Source: an uncultured Acetatifactor sp.
GTDB lineage: Bacteria; Bacillota; Clostridia; Lachnospirales; Lachnospiraceae
DNA: 64,000 nucleotides
Assembly (NCBI GenBank): GCA_934402315.1
Contig: CAKRTS010000004.1
Coordinates: 62,001 to 126,000, forward strand
Direction: 5' to 3'
How positions within the stretch are numbered: the stretch's first letter is position 1; every line of letters starts with the position of its first letter. The notes under the pieces were generated by a model that worked only from the letters and a program-made list of their open reading frames with translations, was not told where the DNA came from and made no database searches. The translations under genes were made by a program, and so were the position numbers. Shown one piece after another: positions 62,644 through 64,000 of the stretch.

Positions 62644-64000
62644 TTACTCCGACAGCATGATATGGATTCTGTGCTCTCCGCTTCTCGTCACCATGAACGG
62701 TGTCACTTCAATGTCGTCGATATCCATCTCGTGCGGGCCGGCCGCGTCCGTGTAGGTCGCCGTCACCGCAATCCTCCTCACTGCCGCCTTCGCCTTCATT
62801 GAGTTCAGCTTCATGCGGATCTGGGATTTCTTCGGAAGCACTCCGATGTCCCATCCGGATTCTATTCCGTTCTTCACGGCATCCAGATATTCCTCCAGAC
62901 ATTTCTTCATCCGGTTCTGTATCTCAAAGCCGTCATCCATATCCCTGATCTCCGCCCATACATCCACGGAGACAGAGACAAAGACCGGCTCAGTCAGGCA
63001 TAATTCCTCGGGGGCAATCATCAGCTCGCAGTTCTGCAGCAGATGCTTCTTTAAATTTGCCGCCGCATTGTGGAAGGAATAGGAGCCGGACTTATAATCC
63101 TTTAACAGCAGTACAAACGTCACCTTGCTGTCCGCTCTCTCCCCGTTGCGGTCAATTCCCGTCACGCAGCTGATCTTTTCGATATTGTCGGAATAGGACA
63201 ATATCTCCCGCTCATAGTCCTTGACCGACACGAGCCGCCTTCTGGAGCTCAAAATATTTGCTCCTCTTCTCAGCGCACTGTCGATGCTCTCGATATTGCT
63301 GCCGCCGAAAGCGCATTTCGGATTGTAGATCGTATCTATGAACATCAGGTTTTCCAGAGATTCGTTGATGCTTCCCGCCTCCACATTGCCCTGCTGTCCG
63401 TTACAGCAGCGGATCACCATGCGGAATGCCGCATCGTTCAATACTCTCGGGATCTCGGAATGGATTCCGTCGCCGAACAGGATTCTCTGGTTCAGTCTGT
63501 CAATTATGTACTCTCTCTCCAGCCGTCCGTTTCCAAACTGCTCCGTCTCCTCCCATCTAACATAGAAGGAAGAGATATTGCCGATCATATCGCGCTCAAT
63601 GCGTACCTTGTCGGGCATCTCCCTGTACAATCTGTTCATGTTCTCCTCTGTGTGTCTGTTTGTCTCGTTTACCCAGAGCTCCACATCCAGAATGTTGGGC
63701 ACTCCCAGATCGAACACCATATTGGCGGCAACCTCGTCGATATAGTACTCTTCTTCCTGTCTGGTCTCAATGTTGTAGACCTCGACCGCGTTCAGCCGGA
63801 TGTCCAGCACCTTCGGCGGATTGCTGTCCGAAGCCTGTTTCTCTGTCCTGCTGAGCCTGATCCAGTATGCCGTCTTCCCTTCGATTGTCGCCGCCGCCAT
63901 ATCGGAGGGCGGCATGAACAGGACAATTCCCGACCGGGACATATTCGCCGTGTGATCCAGCACCCGCATCTGGCGGAAGCCGTGGATCGTGCTGTACTCA
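62644..64000 (-). CDS. Baseplate J-like protein (5' end beyond window)
   Basis: The frame is open to the right edge, giving the last 452 codons. Visible parts include YWIRLSRTEKQ, IETRQEEEYYIDEVAANMVFDLGVP, VRWEETEQF, RILFGDGIHSEIPR, ALRRGANILSSRRRLVSVKDYEREIL and IGVLPKKSQIRMKLNSM. GDGIHSEIP and the RRLVSVKDYERE segment are typical of gpJ/Afp11-like baseplate proteins. It precedes the other baseplate gene by 17 bases. Confidence 0.85.
   Translation of the reverse strand, partial: EYSTIHGFRQMRVLDHTANMSRSGIVLFMPPSDMAAATIEGKTAYWIRLSRTEKQASDSNPPKVLDIRLNAVEVYNIETRQEEEYYIDEVAANMVFDLGVPNILDVELWVNETNRHTEENMNRLYREMPDKVRIERDMIGNISSFYVRWEETEQFGNGRLEREYIIDRLNQRILFGDGIHSEIPRVLNDAAFRMVIRCCNGQQGNVEAGSINESLENLMFIDTIYNPKCAFGGSNIESIDSALRRGANILSSRRRLVSVKDYEREILSYSDNIEKISCVTGIDRNGERADSKVTFVLLLKDYKSGSYSFHNAAANLKKHLLQNCELMIAPEELCLTEPVFVSVSVDVWAEIRDMDDGFEIQNRMKKCLEEYLDAVKNGIESGWDIGVLPKKSQIRMKLNSMKAKAAVRRIAVTATYTDAAGPHEMDIDDIEVTPFMVTRSGEHRIHIMLSE

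Noticed and set aside
39645..64000. Ordinary prophage or R-type bacteriocin
   Set aside because: No lysis, capsid, terminase or integrase genes are visible, and AAA+ ATPases with toxin-like cargo genes fit eCIS better. The unseen half beyond the right edge could still change this.

Overview
The window looks like a chromosomal segment of a Gram-positive Clostridia bacterium, most likely a member of the Lachnospiraceae. This is inferred from protein character, strong AAGGAGG-type ribosome sites, a CIRCE-controlled groESL pair and the rimP-nusA-ylxR-ylxQ-infB-rbfA-nrnA-truB-ribF operon order. Most genes lie on the minus strand. No rRNA, tRNA, insertion sequence, CRISPR array or prophage integrase was seen.

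Positions 1-8400 hold the conserved translation/transcription operon, with a good promoter at 8291-8319 and large hairpins in its leader and between infB and rbfA. Positions 8400-24650 hold mostly envelope, stress and housekeeping genes: a lipoprotein; a LytTR/LiaF-like/ABC-exporter/GH43 operon; a GT8-GT8-acyltransferase-acyltransferase operon probably for a cell-surface glycolipid or polymer; groESL; a DUF1905-protease-like fusion; an AraC regulator; mgtE with a possible leader peptide; and a YigZ protein. Positions 24650-34400 hold a class A penicillin-binding protein, a lipoprotein with ten CxxC motifs, azlCD, thiamine pyrophosphokinase, a CAP-domain secreted protein, an unannotated 23-residue cysteine-rich peptide gene with its own ribosome site and terminator, an accessory stretch of structured repeats, and an orphan hicB beside a hicA remnant. 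Positions 34400-39560 hold a decayed sugar-utilisation locus. Its binding protein is 5'-truncated, and a MalF-type permease is fused in frame to the C-terminal half of a GH66 glucanase; an AraC regulator and an intact (alpha/alpha)6-type glycosidase remain.

Positions 39573-64000 are the most interesting part: about 24 kb of minus-strand genes that look like the distal half of an extracellular contractile injection system (eCIS) locus. In transcription order it encodes a baseplate J-like protein (cut by the right edge), a second large baseplate protein, a tail-I-like protein, a STAS protein, an FtsE-like ABC ATPase, an RsbW-like kinase, a membrane HATPase protein without a phospho-acceptor histidine, an SH3 membrane protein, a 73-residue protein and two different AAA+ ATPases. 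A payload-like region follows: a duplicated-cysteine-motif protein, a large protein with a C-terminal ADP-ribosyltransferase domain and a second degenerate one, two paralogous large proteins, one further large unknown protein, and three paralogous GNAT-like proteins interleaved among them. The only two gaps above 300 bases in this block each hold one copy of the same structured repeat, which divides it into three gene groups. Sheath, tube and spike genes are not in the window and would be expected beyond the right edge.
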